Notes: generated by a model from the letters alone, not told the origin. A stretch of 64,000 nucleotides of DNA from Cordia subcordata (GCA_028554755.1 JAPTOF010000005.1:13552001-13616000), one strand, 5' to 3'; numbered from the stretch's first letter, positions 22,896 to 35,885 are shown. Program-made: numbers and translations.

Positions 22896-23027
22896 TGTTG
22901 AGGGTTTTTTTTATCCATGACCAAATCAGTGTAACGCACAAGAAATGGCGTCAAAGTTTAATTTGCGCAGCTGCTTGGAGAGGTTTCAACAGAAGAACTC
23001 AAAACAGTTTAGAGAGAGAAGAAAAAA

Positions 23028-25377
23028 ATGGCGTCGTCCAAGGCCATGGCGGCGGCGACAGGTGGTGCAAGCGGGAGCAGAACAATCGAGATAGACAAAC
23101 TGAGCATCGAGCAGCTGAAAGCCCTGAAAGAGCAAACCGATCTGGAGGTAAACCTCCTACAAGACAGCCTCAACAACATCCGCACCGCCACCGCCCGCCT
23201 CGACGTCGCTTCCAACGCCCTCCATGACCTCTCCCTTCGCCCCCACGGCAAGAAGATGCTCGTCCCTCTCACCGCCTCCCTTTATGTCCCCGGGACCTTA
23301 GACGATGCCAACAATGTCGTGGTTGATGTTGGTACCGGTTACTTCATTGAGGTCGTACTGCTCTTTATGCCTAACCTCGGATCTAATTATTCTCCTTCTG
23401 TTTATTGCTTGATTCTTAAATGATTTTTTTTTTTTTTTTTTGATTTGCCCAGAAAACCATGGCTCAAGGGAAAGATTACTGCGAGCGTAAGATTAACTTG
23501 TTGAAGTCAAATTATGATCAACTTCTTGAGGTATCTTATCATTTACCTTGCTAATAGGTTCAGTTGTGGAAGTATGTACATGTAATGATCTCGGTGTTGT
23601 AATTCTTTTTCTTTTTTGTTTTCGGGTCAAAATTTTGTTACTAATATTCTATTAAGGATGCTGTTTTCGTATCCAAGATAAACAGGATTTTCTATTTTGT
23701 TGCAAAACTTTGTACCACCTAACTTACCCATGTAGTTTAAAGGAAAGGTTAGGGGGTGCTTCTGATGCCTAATAAGGAAGGAAACATTACCATGTAGAGA
23801 CTATATTTGCAGTTGCTAAAATTTTGTTGCAGGACAAGGTAAGGATTATTGGGTTAGGAGGAGTGGTATGAAGTTGTGGCTTGAATTGGAAGAGGTCTCC
23901 GCTCGAGCTTTCTCTCTGATGCCTCGATCATTTCGTTGCACTTTGACATTGGATCTTTCCTTCTTAATAGGGTTCGAAAAGAATTACTTCAAACGTTTTG
24001 AATGCATTTGTTGGGTGGATTCCCCCGTTTGGTTCTTCAACGCTTTCGTGTTTGATTTCTTTCCTTGTTGTGTGCCACTTAGTATGAGGATTTGCCTTTG
24101 TGCATTTGACGGCTTTTCTTCTGTGGATGGTTTTTCATGTTCCTTTCTCTATTCTGCTCTTTCAAACTTCAAAGTAAGGTTTATCGGTAAGTAGTTCAAT
24201 GGTTCCATTTTCTTTTCCTTCAATGATTAGAATAGCAATTGTGTGGCAAGACCCTCCATTTACTTATTTCTTTATACAGTTCCTATTTTACGGTTTCTTC
24301 AAAGCCGGCTCATCGTGGGCTTCCACTGTGATGGTTCTCTCACTTGTCTTTTGCAACATTTGAAAAATGTTCCATCTCCAAATGCCATTTTGTGCCATAT
24401 GATTTTAGTAATGCACATCATTTCTCAAGTTGGTGATCTTAATCGCATTTTAATATGTTAGTTCTTAAAAAGCCTCTTTTAAGTTAATGAGTATTCTATT
24501 TTCTTATTTCTTTCATGAGAGTCTCCATTGCACTATCAATTTTTTCAGCCAGCCTTCTTGATAATCATATCTTTTCATTATCCTAGCACTAGCTATGGTT
24601 GCTAGTCATAGTCCATACTACCCTTGTTCTCTGAAATGTCTATCTTCTTTCAAGTGTCGAATGGTGGTTCTTCATGTGGCCTGTTTCACTTCCTGTGATT
24701 GCATTTGGTTTGTCTCAATGGAGTTCACATATTTTCAGTGCTTCACTTCAAGAAGCCTCATTCGCTGAAATTTGTTATGACCCAAAACTTTAAGATCATG
24801 GATATTCTTTGCACTATCAATGTCCCTGGAAAACCATGAACATGAAGCATTTCATCTCTATTCTCTGTAAGACAGCATTTCTTCGTCGGAAGCTTGAAAG
24901 AGAAGAGGGTCTGTGGGGTCCTTTTGTGATTGCAGCCACAGGGACAATTAGGGAATGTTTATAAACAAAGAGAATAGAGTGTGCTACTTGCAAAATAAAA
25001 TATGCTTTTCTGGTGCAGTAATCATGGATTCTGGTTAATTTGTCGTCATCAAATTTATGAATCAATTGAGCTTCTTTAACTAGGTGTATATGTGTTGCTT
25101 CATCTGGAAGAGTCAGATTAATCATATTTTTCAACGAAGTGCTGCTTCGAGAACTGTTTCATAATTATTTGAAAGTATTTCCCTGGTTAGTATCATATGT
25201 GTATCTCATAAGCATGTTTGTATATTTCATTGTATGGTTAGCATTATATCTTTTTGTTGCCTTCCTTTAGTGGCTAATTATGAGAAACAACAGGTGGCGA
25301 CTAAGAAAAAGAGTATAGCGGATGAGGCGGGCATGATCTTACAAGCAAGGCTAAAACAGTTGTCTCCTTCACAATAG
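23028..25377 (+). CDS. PFD5: Prefoldin subunit 5
   Basis: Three exons, 23028-23351, 23453-23530 and 25294-25377, are all phase 0 with GT-AG introns and encode 161 residues. The N-terminus is Ala/Ser-rich (MASSKAMAAATGG). The alpha-type prefoldin pattern follows: a coiled coil IEIDKLSIEQLKALKEQTDL, then beta-hairpin residues LVPLTASLYVPGTLDD and VVVDVGTGYFIEKTM, and a second helix GKDYCERKINLLKSNYDQLL ending LQARLKQLSPSQ. PFD5 is part of the hexameric prefoldin co-chaperone that delivers unfolded actin and tubulin to the CCT chaperonin; in plants it also affects microtubule organisation and stress responses. The length slightly exceeds the usual about 150 residues because of the N-terminal extension. 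Intron 2 (1.76 kb) contains open frames but nothing recognisable. Confidence 0.95.
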
Positions 25378-26990
25378 AAGTTCAATTTGGAACATTCAGC
25401 ACTGTTAAAAGTTTGCCTCTACCAGCCAGTTTTGAAGCAAAGGTTTATCCAAAACCCATCCTTTTGTAAAGCAAATGGGTATTCTATGTGCACTTTGAAA
25501 ATGATCCCCCTATGCATTGTCAAACAATTCATCTTCTGGAGTTTTAGGGAAACTTTTTTGTAGGAAACATTGGATGTTAAGTTGCAGCAGTAATGCTTTT
25601 TTTTTTCTCTTTTTGGTTCTTTCCCTCCTTTCTTTTGATCTAGTGCAGCAGATGCAACATCTATCTTAACATGCGTTGGTTAAACTTTTGAGAAATGAAG
25701 CTATAATTGGTCCTTCATGGTAGCAACTGTTTCATTAGATTAAACAAACCCCAACCCTCTCCCCCAAAGATAAAATAGTGCAAACGGTAAAATATTTTAC
25801 ACAAGCTAAGGGTAAAGAAGTAGTACCTATTCTAGAATGGTTACATTAACTTCCAGAGCAATGTATATGGCTCTACACAAAGGGATTGGTTGTAAACTGT
25901 TCCTCAAAACAGACATGTTCTTGATTTCAGTTTTCAAACATTTAGGAACTTTGACTCCCAGTCATAGTTGTGTGTTGAAAGTTTCTTCTACTAATTTTGA
26001 GCTAAACATTGTACATATCACTCCACCGAAAACCAGTTCAAGCAAAATAGCTTGGACCTCATTTTATTTCCTTGCCTAATAAAGGTTTCAACCTTGGTTG
26101 TGACTCGTTTAAGCCAGAGCTCTTATATTACTTTCTATGAGGTAGTTGACAACTATTAAATTAATCTATATTGGTTCCTTTCTCTGTATGGAGATTAGTT
26201 GTCTTTGCTTGGTTGGTATAAGTTAGTTTCCTAGTGCTCAGGCCTCTTCATTTTCCTACATATTGTGGAGCGAGCCACTTTAGATCTTGTAGCAAAACAA
26301 CTTTTCCTTTTTAGAGAAGCATATGCTAGCTTGCTTTAAGTCGTCTTGAATTTATCTTTACAAATGAAGATTCAGGACCAATAAGCTTGGATACTTGATA
26401 GAATAGATCTATTAACTGCTTAATCCCGGCATAGCAATAGGAATGGCAAGGTAGGGTATTAGGTGCCTGATTGGAATGGAAATCTTGACCAATGGTCTTA
26501 TGACACATGTCAAGATCCTAGGCAGCCACTAAGTAGCAATCGAGCTTCCTACACTTGGTTGCAAGACCTGATCCTGACCTTGGGGGGGGGGGGGGTTCAA
26601 TAGATCAAATAGACGGTTCGGAGGCTGCGCGCCCCATCGCTATTATAACCAAAACTAGTGGGTTGGTCATATGGATCTGGGTTGTCAGCTCATTACAAAT
26701 CATCAAGAGTAATCCCACATTAGATGGCGAGTTCAAGTACATTTGTCTACGAGTACTGTCCAATTGTTTGAGTTAATTGATACGCATCCTTGTCATTCTC
26801 ACCTTGCTCTAGTTGTTCATCCTTTTCCATTCAAATAGTGAATTGATTTGGACCTTGGAGTCCATTTCACGGGAACGAGCCCTATTGCTTTTTTGCAAGT
26901 TATGTAGGTTACCGTTCAACCAAGCCTGGAACATCTTTATATTGATTTGGGTTCAGATCCCATCACTAGCTTATCTATTGTACACGAAGA
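25378..26990. other. Spacer between PFD5 and gypsy remnant
   Basis: The PFD5 3-prime UTR is followed by sequence with no recognised coding exon. A run of 14 G at 26582-26595 stands out. The last part (26.5-27.0 kb) may already belong to the long terminal repeat of the gypsy-type element downstream, but I could not fix its left boundary. Confidence 0.4.
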
Positions 26991-26999
26991 GCCCAGGTA

Positions 27000-29160
27000 T
27001 GTAGCAAAGCCACCAAAGCAATCAGCCTGAGAGCCCAAGCCCAGATGCACAAGAGGAAGGAATTTGCAAGAGCTTACGCGCCAAATGAACTCCTCGGTAC
27101 ATGAAAGACCATGTGAGGCCTAAGCGTCAGTTATGCCCAGAGAATTATTATAAAGGGATGAGAGATGTTTGTTGTGAGTAGTCTGTTATGTATTTAGAAC
27201 ACTTCCTTTCTCCTTTCCTATCTTCTCTCTCTTTACTGCTTCATTTTGCTGTTTCCTCTGTAAACGCTCCAGCCATTTGAGTTGAACTTTCATCAATAAA
27301 AGGCTGTTGAGGCATATTAAGTGGTGCTTTCATTGCATCCATGGCTGACAGAACTCGTTACAGACCATGGATGTCGCCATCCGCAAGCTTCAAGAGGTTG
27401 CCTCCATTTAGGATGCAACTATGAGCTCTCTTCAATCATCTTTCCAGCAAGCCCTTTACAATATCACTTTGAGATTGGCTGCCAAGGATGGCCGTCTTCA
27501 AAAGTTTTCTGCCTCAAAGATGTTGAAGCCTTAGGGGATGGCTCTAGTTCGCCCCAAGCTTCATCTTCCACTCCAGAGACTGCAGCTGCTTCTCAAAACA
27601 TATTCCAACACGTCAAGGTCGAATTTTCTCCTTTTGACAGGGAGGATCTGCTTGGGTGGATATTTAAGGTGGATCAATCTTTCTTCTTTTCATGATGTTT
27701 CTGACCATCAAATTGGACCTTGCTTCCTTCTACATGGATGGAGAGGCGCACTGTAATGGTTCCAATGGATGAATTCAACATCTTCGTTTTGAACCTTGGA
27801 GAGTTTCACCAAACAACTAGAAACCCATTTTGGTCCTACCAAACCTAGTTTGAAGCTCTTGTAGATCGAACTAAAGGCCTGTCTAAATTGGCTCTTCTTA
27901 GCTGCTCTGTATTTGGACTGAAGCTCAATCTTCGCAATAAGGTAAGGGCTTTTCGTCCCCTATCTATGGCCCAAGGAATTGCATTGGCCCGATTACGCAA
28001 AGCTAAATTCTTGATTCCAAATGAGGCCTGCAACGTTTTGAGCCTCAATCCACCTTCTCCCCTCGCAGGCCATTACTACCCACCCCTTTATAGCCACCCG
28101 CTTTATAACAACTTAAGCTCAAAAGAAGAGCCCCATTTCAAAAGATTAGTTTGTTAGGTGGGAGAATCTCGTGAACTTAAGAATCACTCATAAGAAAATG
28201 AGATTTTCAATGTGGAAAATCATTACATTTCATCCCCTTTAAAGGGCTGATGTCCACGTTGGACTAGTCTATCGACACTGACATGACAATAGCCCTTTCC
28301 CCTTAGCGGTTGCACTCCTTTCCCCTTTGCGGCTGCACTCCCTTAAACAGGAAGTGGGATTGGCCTGGCTGTAGCCCTTCCACTTTAGCGGCTGCACTCA
28401 TCTATCAATATTCAGTGTGGTACTTCATCGCACCACCTTAAACAAGAAGTGGGATTGGCCTGGCTGTAGCCTTTTCCTTTTAGCGGCTGTACTCGTCTAT
28501 CACTATTCAATGTGGCACTTTATCGCACCTTAATCCAACCTATTGTCTTATCTCCAAACTTAAGTCTAAAGGAAGAGTCTATCTCAAAAGATTAGTCTAC
28601 TAGTAAGAAAACCAGTTACCTTAAAAACTACTCACGAAAAAGTGAGATTTCTAATGTGGAAAATCATTAGACGCTTCTAGCTCACATACCTCACGTATAT
28701 CACTAATCTCAACTTCCCCGCTTCCTCACCATCAACCAGCTTTGCTTCCATTGCCACCAAACCTCACCTATCCAAATCTTGTCCCTGTTCCCAAGATGAG
28801 CTCAAATGATCTTAGCAATGCCATAAACTTGGTCTCTGTTACATGTGATGAGAAATGGACCAAGGGGCATCATTACACAACTCCACCACGTCTCTATTTG
28901 TTTGACACAGAGCTTGATGAAAAAGACGATGATGGCGATCCGTTAACGGAACACATACCCCTGGAAGGCCCCCTTCGGTTACGGAATCTTCCTTTCATGC
29001 CCTCGGTGGTCTCTTATCTCCCACCACAATTCGACCTGAAGCGTACTTGCTGGAGCTGTACTTTTAAGTTCAGGTGGATGGGGCTCCACTAAGAATTTGA
29101 TCCAAACTCAGAGTTGCTCGACACTTAGGTTTTCCTATTGAACCTACAACGAATTTTTAT
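27000..29160 (+). mobile_element. Decayed Ty3-gypsy retrotransposon, gag to protease region
   Basis: An LTR-like 3-prime end with a poly-A signal (CATCAATAAAAGG, about 27290) is followed by TGGTGCTTTCATTGCATCC and ATG (27341). The same leader precedes gag in the LTR fragment at 55.1 kb. Gag-like reading continues in shifting frames: FQHVKVEFSPFDREDLLGWI near 27600-27670 and WFQWMN near 27750. After a repeat-filled interruption comes a degenerate zinc knuckle (CDEKWTKGHHY, about 28840), and then protease-like words around 29050-29150. Many stops and frame changes are present, and no RT or integrase is found before 29.2 kb. This is an old, truncated element. Confidence 0.65.
28111..28670. repeat. 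Nested direct repeats inside the gypsy remnant
   Basis: Two direct repeats of about 115 bp (28111-28226 and 28557-28670) share ACTTAAG, AAAAGATTAGT and ATGTGGAAAATCATTA. They flank about 330 bp that itself contains two 95-bp tandem units (from 28341 and 28436) with GAAGTGGGATTGGCCTGGCT and TTTAGCGGCTG. The arrangement looks like a small LTR-type (TRIM-like) element or a local satellite inserted between the gag core and the zinc knuckle. Confidence 0.6.
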
Positions 29161-29700
29161 CACTAGAATCAATTAGTGTTAGTATTACTATTATTGTCTG
29201 TCATTGTTATTGTTAGTAGATACGTTACTGTTCCGTGTTTTTTGGTGGCTTTTCCATTAAGGAGAAGTGCAAGAATGAGAGGGTGGCTTTGCTATAATCT
29301 GACACTAGACATCCATTTGAGGGAAGTGAAAAAATTTATCTTTGTAGGGCCTCTTACCATTATGAAAGAAGTTTACAGGAAAGTGAAGCGCATAGTGCAA
29401 CATGAAGGGGGCGAGACGTCTCTTGTGGTTATCGGGGCCTGGTACCCATGTCGTAGTGTAATTATCGCAAATATGTGCTGCTTTGCTAGTCAAAACTTCA
29501 ATACTTCATTGTGGTACATTGCATGCTAATTTTGGTTGGTTTTATCGATTTGAGATTTATAAATTCGCACTTAATTTGCAAAATAATATGAATGAGTCAA
29601 TAAAAAGAAAATCTGAGGATGGCTAAAAAGAGACCAACTGTGTTCAGGAAAAGGGTTTAAAGAGATTGAACCATGTGCTTTGCCCTTCATGGCATCTGTT
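29161..29700. other. Unassigned spacer
   Basis: The open frame at 29176-29529 (plus) has no recognisable domain and probably lies in decayed transposon sequence. I do not call it a gene. Confidence 0.35.
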
Positions 29701-29714
29701 TAGCCCAGCTTTTA

Positions 29715-29991
29715 GGGCCTGTATGGATTTGGATTTGTTTTTTTTGTTTTCGTTTTTGTTTTTATTATTATTATTTTTAAAGGAGAAGCACTTTTTTTTT
29801 CTATATATATATATATTTTTTTTTTTTTTGCAAAAATTATTTGTCTTGGCTTTCAGAAAAGTTGAAATATTTTGAAAAAAGATCAAATACAAATTTTTTT
29901 TTGCAGAAGTTAGAATTTTTAGTGTTTCAAAAAGGTAGTTTCTAAAAAATTCTTAAAAAGGTGCTTTAAAAAAGGTAAATCTAAACAAGCC
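29715..29991. mobile_element. Tourist-like MITE
   Basis: The left end GGGCCTGTATGGATTTGGAT and the right end GGTAAATCTAAACAAGCC are imperfect inverted repeats. TTTA flanks both sides, consistent with a TTA-type duplication. The core is poly-A/T rich with no coding. Same family as the copies at 11735, 35587 and 35886. Confidence 0.6.
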
Positions 29992-30540
29992 TTTAGATAT
30001 TTAAAAGTGTTCTTTGTGGATTTAAAAGTTAAAACTAACTTGTTTGGTCTGCTTTTAAAAGAGTTTTTACATAAAAGTTAAAGTTAAAAAATTTGAAAAA
30101 TTAGAAGTTCCAAATTGGATATTTTCAGAAAAGACTGTTGAAAATTTATTTTTTATATCGTGTTAGAAAATTGCTTATCTTTTCCTTTTTGTTGAATAAT
30201 ATTATTCTATAATTTTAAAAGTCTAATAATACTTCCAAAATAATTAAAAATACAACTCTTACAATACAAAGCGAAAAGGTGGATGATTTTTATTTTTATT
30301 TTTATTTTTTTTTCTCTCCAAAAGAATATTCTGTTAAATAAAAAATATTACACAGCAAGTCCAAATTCAGAGACTGGATTGAACACAGGCGCTATCACAA
30401 GCAAAACATGACAACCAGGCTAAATCTAATAGATAGCACAAGTAATTCAAGATGTCTAAGCTCTATTTTTTTTTTTTTAAGAATAAAAAATCAAATGTAA
30501 ACTTCTCCAAACCTTAATCTCAATTGGATATAGAAACTTA

Positions 30541-33466
30541 TCATATCTTGCATTTTATTCTTTCCAGGAAACGAAAATAAGCATCTCTCCAATGTTTCTT
30601 GATTATCAACGTCCCACAAATTCCCCAAAATCCCAAAATGAATCCTAGCCCACCAATGGTGAAGAGTTTAAGGTTTTGAAGTTCAACATTATCCTCTTCA
30701 ACTTTATCCTCTTTCCCTCCATTTTCGTCTGTGATTGAGGTCTCATTTGCACATCTAGTTAGAGGGCTCCCACAAAGTGCAGCATTACCTAAGTAAATTG
30801 ATGGATCATTCAGAGTTTGGAACTGGGTACTAGTGGGAATATAACCTGACAAATTATTATATGACAAGTTCAAGTGATTTAGCAAAGTTAAAGAAGCCAT
30901 GCTTGTCGGAATCGGCCCTGAAAATTGGTTTATTGAAAGGTCAAGGCTGTCTAAAAGCTTCAAGCCCCCAATATCTGATGGTATCTCCCGTGTGAAGTGG
31001 TTCCTGGATAGATTCAATGTGTCCAATTTAAAAAGGCTTGTAATATTAGCTGGAATTTCTCCGTCCAAGTTGTTCTCTGAAAGATCTATGGTATTCAACC
31101 ATTTGATGCAGTATACAAAAGTATACTTCCTTTCGTAACAACCTGCAAGCTTCATTTGCCAACCCAACTTTCGGCTATGGATTTAAAGCCACTTAAATTT
31201 CCAACACAGGGAGGAATTGGACCTGAAAAGTTGTTTTTAGAGAGGTCTAATATGTGAAGCGAAGGAAGGGAGCATAATTGCAAAGGAATGTTTCCTGTCA
31301 AAGAATTATTTCGAAGTCGGAGTATTGACAATGCCGGCATGCCCTTTCCTAACCATGTTGGAAGATTTCCAGATAATTGGTTGTCACCAAGATCAAGGAA
31401 TTCCACATAACTACAGTTTCTCAAACTTGATGGCAACTCCCCAGAAAGACTATTACCAGATAGCGCTAAGGTTAGAAGAGAAGCAAGAGATCCGATGGAG
31501 CTTGGAATTGTACCAATTAGGCTATTATTTGACATGTCAACGAATATGAGAGATGGCATTTAATTTTATCCCAAATTTGTGGAATCTCCCCCGAAAGACA
31601 ATTGCCTGAGATCACTAGGCAGTTCAACCCTGTAATATTACCTAGAGATAAAGGTATACTCCCATCTAGGAAGTTGTTGGAGATATCTAGCCACTCTAAC
31701 CCTGTAATATTACTCAGAGATAAAGGTATACTCCCATCTAGGAAGTTGTTGGAGATATTTAGCCACTTCATATTAGGCATTCTAATACCAATATTCAGAG
31801 GTATTGGTCCCGAGAACATGTTATAACTCATAAACAATGAAGTCACATTAGAAGACCATAATGGGAAAGGTCCTCTAAAATTATTCAAACTCAGATCGAC
31901 AGTTGAATCGACGGTGAATCGCAATGAATTTGAGACTTTACCACTTAATCCATTACCAGACAAATCTAGTCGGCGAAGTTGCAAATTCAAATTCATGAAC
32001 CAGTTTGGTTTGTTGCCCACAATCCCTGCTTTGGCCAACATCAGTTCCGTCAACTCTGTTTGATTCTTGAGCCAATTTGGAAACTTAGGCCCCAATGTAA
32101 CGGAGCTAATATAGATAGATGTTAGTTTGAAAGGAGGATCCCAATCATAAGTGATGTTGAATGCCAATGAAGTATTTGGAGAAAATCCTCAATCAACTGA
32201 TAACTCCTGTAAACTCGAAAGATTCATTAGGTGGGCTTCTGTCATAACACCTTCGGATTGTTGTCCAGAAAGCTGCAAAGCAACTAAGGACGAGAGTTGA
32301 CCAAGATTCTTGGTGATGTTGCCTCTCATTTGGTTGAATCCGAGGCCTAGTTTCTTCAAAGACGACAAATTTCCTATAGTTTCTGGAATTAAGCCAGTCA
32401 ATTTGTTTTGATACAAATCTAACATCTCCAAGTTGCTCTTTGGGCATTCTGATAAGCTATCAATGATTTCAGTTATATCCCCAGTACAACTATTATAACT
32501 TAGCAGTTAGCACCAATTCCTTGACATTACAAAGCTTTCCCAAACTTCTCGGTAGTCTACCTTCAATATTACGATTGAAGGACAAATGGAGTTTTTCAAG
32601 GGCTCTCAACTCGGAGAACGCATCTGGCATCACACCTTGAAAACTAGTGTGGCTGAGATCAAGCTGTTTGAGGCCACAAAGATTGAATAGCCATTGAGGT
32701 ATAGTGGAGTCAACATCATTGAAAGAAATATCAAGTACCAAAAGAGATGTAAAAAATTAATAAATGGAAGAGAAGGGGGAAGGTTTTGAAGCTGACAAGT
32801 AGTTAAATGCAACTCTAATAAAGAAGGAGTGTTGATAGCTTGAAGCCAGTAAGATGATGCTGCACTAAGGTCTATCTTTCCCAAGTTGAGGTGTTTCAAA
32901 GATGAAACCCCAAACACCCATTTGAGGTCACTCTCTGCTAAATCATCATAGTAAGAGTTCAGATCAAGATATTTCAAATTTGAAAGGTTACGAAAACTCT
33001 GAGGAATTGGACCATTGAAGTGTGAATGAGAAAGATTGAGATATCTCAAATTTTGAAGGGAGCCAAAGAAATTCGGGATTTGAGTTCCAGAAAAATTATT
33101 CATGCTGAGATCGAAGTAACTCAAATCTCTTAAATCAAGTAAAGATGATGATATATTACCCCCTAGAGCTGATGTATCTTCTTCTTCGAGGTTGCCAAGA
33201 TCGAGGCTAGTCACGTGTTTGGTTTTAGTGTTGCAACTCAACCCTCTCCATTGGCAACAATCTTCTCCCATCCAAGAAGAGAGTTTTCCGGAAGGATCTG
33301 AAAGGCCACTTTTAAAGTTAAGCAATGCTGTTCTTTCAATTTCTATGCAAGTAGTGGTGTTCAGACCATCACGGCAGAAGCCTAGCTTGATGGTGTCAAA
33401 GTATAAGAGCATTATGAGAAACAAAAGCGGAAGCTGAACAGAGACGTTAGTCATGCTGGCTTGCAA
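30541..33466 (-). pseudogene. Receptor-like protein (EIX/Cf type) pseudogene
   Basis: Starting at 33466 the frame encodes a hydrophobic signal peptide (LPLLFLIMLLYF), then the LRRNT_2 cap with the paired-Cys motif WMGEDCCQWRGLSC, and a long array of plant-type extracellular LRRs. Towards the 3-prime end come LNHLNLSYNNLSGYIP, a Cys pair in ALCGSPLTRC, an acidic segment, a single transmembrane helix (FTIGGLGFILGFWGICGTL) and a short basic tail (HWRDAYFRFLERIKCKI). There is no kinase, as in RLPs such as tomato EIX2 or Cf proteins, which sense apoplastic ligands through SOBIR1/BAK1. The frame is broken at about 32755, 32500, 32189 (stop), 31560 and 31150. Near 31150 the segment that normally holds the island domain is largely missing. 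Five or more lesions make it a pseudogene; intron retention cannot explain them. Confidence 0.88.
31625..31768 (-). repeat. 72-bp in-frame LRR duplication
   Basis: Two copies (31625-31696 and 31697-31768) encode nearly identical 24-residue LRR units containing ISNNFLDGSIPLSLSNITGL. The length is exactly one LRR, so the event preserved frame and probably arose by unequal exchange before or during decay of the gene. Confidence 0.8.
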
Positions 33467-35580
33467 GATTAATGGTTAAGGAAATCTGAGAATGTTTGTA
33501 TTGGCTGCTTAGTGACTGCATGAACTCTCATGTATTAATACACTAATCGTTGTGTAATCTTGGTCTTTGATTGACCAACTCCAACGTGATATTTGTGGGC
33601 GGCGCCTGTTTTGTTTTGCCTTGTGACGAGGCAGAATGAGATTGTTGATCTGTTAAGGAGAAGGCAGTGGAGAGAGAGAGAGAAAAAAAAAAACCTTTAA
33701 AAGGATTTTAAGTCGTGATATAATGAGAGATCATTGATTGGGTCGCACTCAATACTGGGATGACTCATGTATATTCATAATTTCTAATTAATATATAATT
33801 TTACAAATATAACCTTCCTCATAATACATGAATATATATACACAAATATATATTAATAATAAGAACGAACCCGACGCATATTACTAGCTATATGGCCGTA
33901 GCCTATACGGTGGATCTTTATTCACTGAGGAATGATTCACGAGAAAAAGATTTGTGTGAATTCGCATTACATAACTTGGAATATATATGAATAATTTCAT
34001 ATGTACGATTAGTGCGTGATGTGTGGAATTTACCCGTGGTGTAGTAAAGTAATAATATAAAGAAGAGTTTATGAACTATTAACTTTGTCGTATTTTTAGT
34101 TCTTACGCTTTTAAAATAAATGTTTTAGTTCTTAAATCCCTTGAAATGAACCTTTTTGAAAGACTAACATGGTTCTATTTATCAAAATTCAGGAACTACG
34201 ATGTCCCATTTATTAAAGTCTAAAAATTAAAAGATTTATTTTAAAAGTCAAAAGACTAGAATGTTACAAAGTCAAAAGTCTAAAGACTATTAGAAAAATA
34301 AATCCTAGAGAATGTGTGGAATTTACCGTTGGAATAATAGAGTAATAGTATAAAGAGAAGGTATTACGTTTGTGTTGCCTGCCTGCAAACGTTCTTAAAC
34401 ACAAGCAAAGTTAATAAATTTTCTTTTTGATCATTTTGGTTTTTTTTTTTTTAACTTTGACTTTAAGTAAAATCTATTTTAAAAACGAGTAAAACAAATT
34501 TAGCTTAAACTCTTAAACTTACATAAAATACTTTTGAGATTGGGCGAAACAAACTCTAAATCTATTATCCATAACTCCGTAAAAGAACTGTACGCGGAAT
34601 GAATTATTAAAATTCAGAGTTCTCGATAGATTATAGAATAAAAGTAATTTGCGAGAAATAATTAACAATAAGCGATAAAATAGAAACTAGAAAGAAGTTT
34701 TAATTTTACAAAACGAATGCAAAAACCATTGTAACAAGACATCCAAGCCAATGATTCTTTTCACTTTTTCAATTGTAGGGTGAAAAAATTATAACGTTGT
34801 AACTTCACTATGTAGTTGTGACACATAGGAGATCAAATAAACTGAAGTTTGAACTAGGATGATTTGCTAACTTCAATATCGGATATCTCAACTAGGGGCA
34901 CCAAGGTGAGTTCTTATAATTAATTAATGTTATCATCCGATTAGTGGAAGTCTCCTGCTGCTGTCTAAACAGAACTGCTTATTTTCCCGTGTGGCATGCT
35001 ACAAGCTTTCCATACTGTGGTCTACTCCAACGTCTTATTGGGTGATCTGGAAGTGGACAGATGAGAACAAACTTTTCCATTTTCGGCGTCAAGGATGAGA
35101 ATGAAATTCATTAACTTGGGGTCAGCTGGTGAAGTTTCACAAAATTGAACCTGCATGATCGTCGTAAGCTTAAGAAGATAATTTATAAATCAGCAGTAGT
35201 ATTCGTACATTGCTCAACAAGATGCCAGATAGATATTATACGTTTAACAATACCGTATCTGAAGATCTTGTAGAGGGCAATGGTTGGATGAGCCTTCAGT
35301 TGGAAAGTGATTGTGTAACACTACAGCTGGAATTCATGATCTTTGATCAACTCCTAGAAGAAATTGTGTGTTTTGATTTTGTTGAAGTGCATTAACTAGG
35401 TGCTCTACTCAATTCAGATAATTTTTTTTTATAAAAAAAAAAAAAGAAGAGAGATTTGTATCTAAGTTTCACTAATGTACTGTCATTGCGAGACTAGATA
35501 CGTGAGCATCAAGGGATGCGAATGATAGAGTTCGTAAGAGGAAGTTAGTTGTTGATTCATTTAGTTGCGTTATTGATTTT
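33467..35580. other. RLP upstream region and AT-rich spacer
   Basis: The first few hundred bases would be the promoter of the minus-strand RLP. The remainder is AT-rich and without a recognised gene. The short frame at 35210-35395 has no family resemblance. Confidence 0.4.
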
Positions 35581-35586
35581 GTAGCC

Positions 35587-35812
35587 CAAGGCTCTGTTTG
35601 GATTGCCTTTTTCTCAAGAAAAATTTTCTTTAAAAAAATTACATTAAATTTGTAATAACCATTTGATTTGGTTTTTAGAAAAGTTGAAACTTTAAAAAAA
35701 ACTAAAATATAACTTTTTTTAAATGTCAGAATTTTCAGTTTCTAAAAAAAATCTATTTTCCAAAAGCTATTAAAGAAGCGTTTTTAAAAAAAACCAATTC
35801 AAACAGACCTAT
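35587..35812. mobile_element. Tourist-like MITE, first of a tandem pair
   Basis: The left end GGCTCTGTTTGGATTGCC and the right end AACCAATTCAAACAGACC are inverted repeats. The internal sequence shares ATTACATTAAATTTG and TTGATTTGG with the next copy, 73 bp away in the same orientation. Confidence 0.65.
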
Positions 35813-35885
35813 TACATTTAGAGTGTTCATTAGATGCCCAAAGTTTGTACTAAAATTACATTGAAGATTGATTGTTCATAAATTA

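Noticed and set aside
22705..22941. Minus-strand frame across 22.7-22.9 kb
   Set aside because: Its middle is translation of the tRNA-Thr gene (the SVVERQSCKL-like pattern typical of translated tRNAs), so it is not a protein gene.
23868..24461. Open frames in the second PFD5 intron
   Set aside because: They lie wholly within an intron whose flanking exons join perfectly in frame, and they show no family resemblance.
26582..26595. Run of 14 G as a polypurine tract of an LTR element
   Set aside because: It lies upstream of, not downstream from, the gypsy coding remnant on the same strand and has no LTR start after it; more likely a homopolymer expansion or sequencing-prone run.
30899..31826. 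Plus-strand frames within 30.9-31.8 kb
   Set aside because: Antisense reading of the LRR repeats of the minus-strand RLP.
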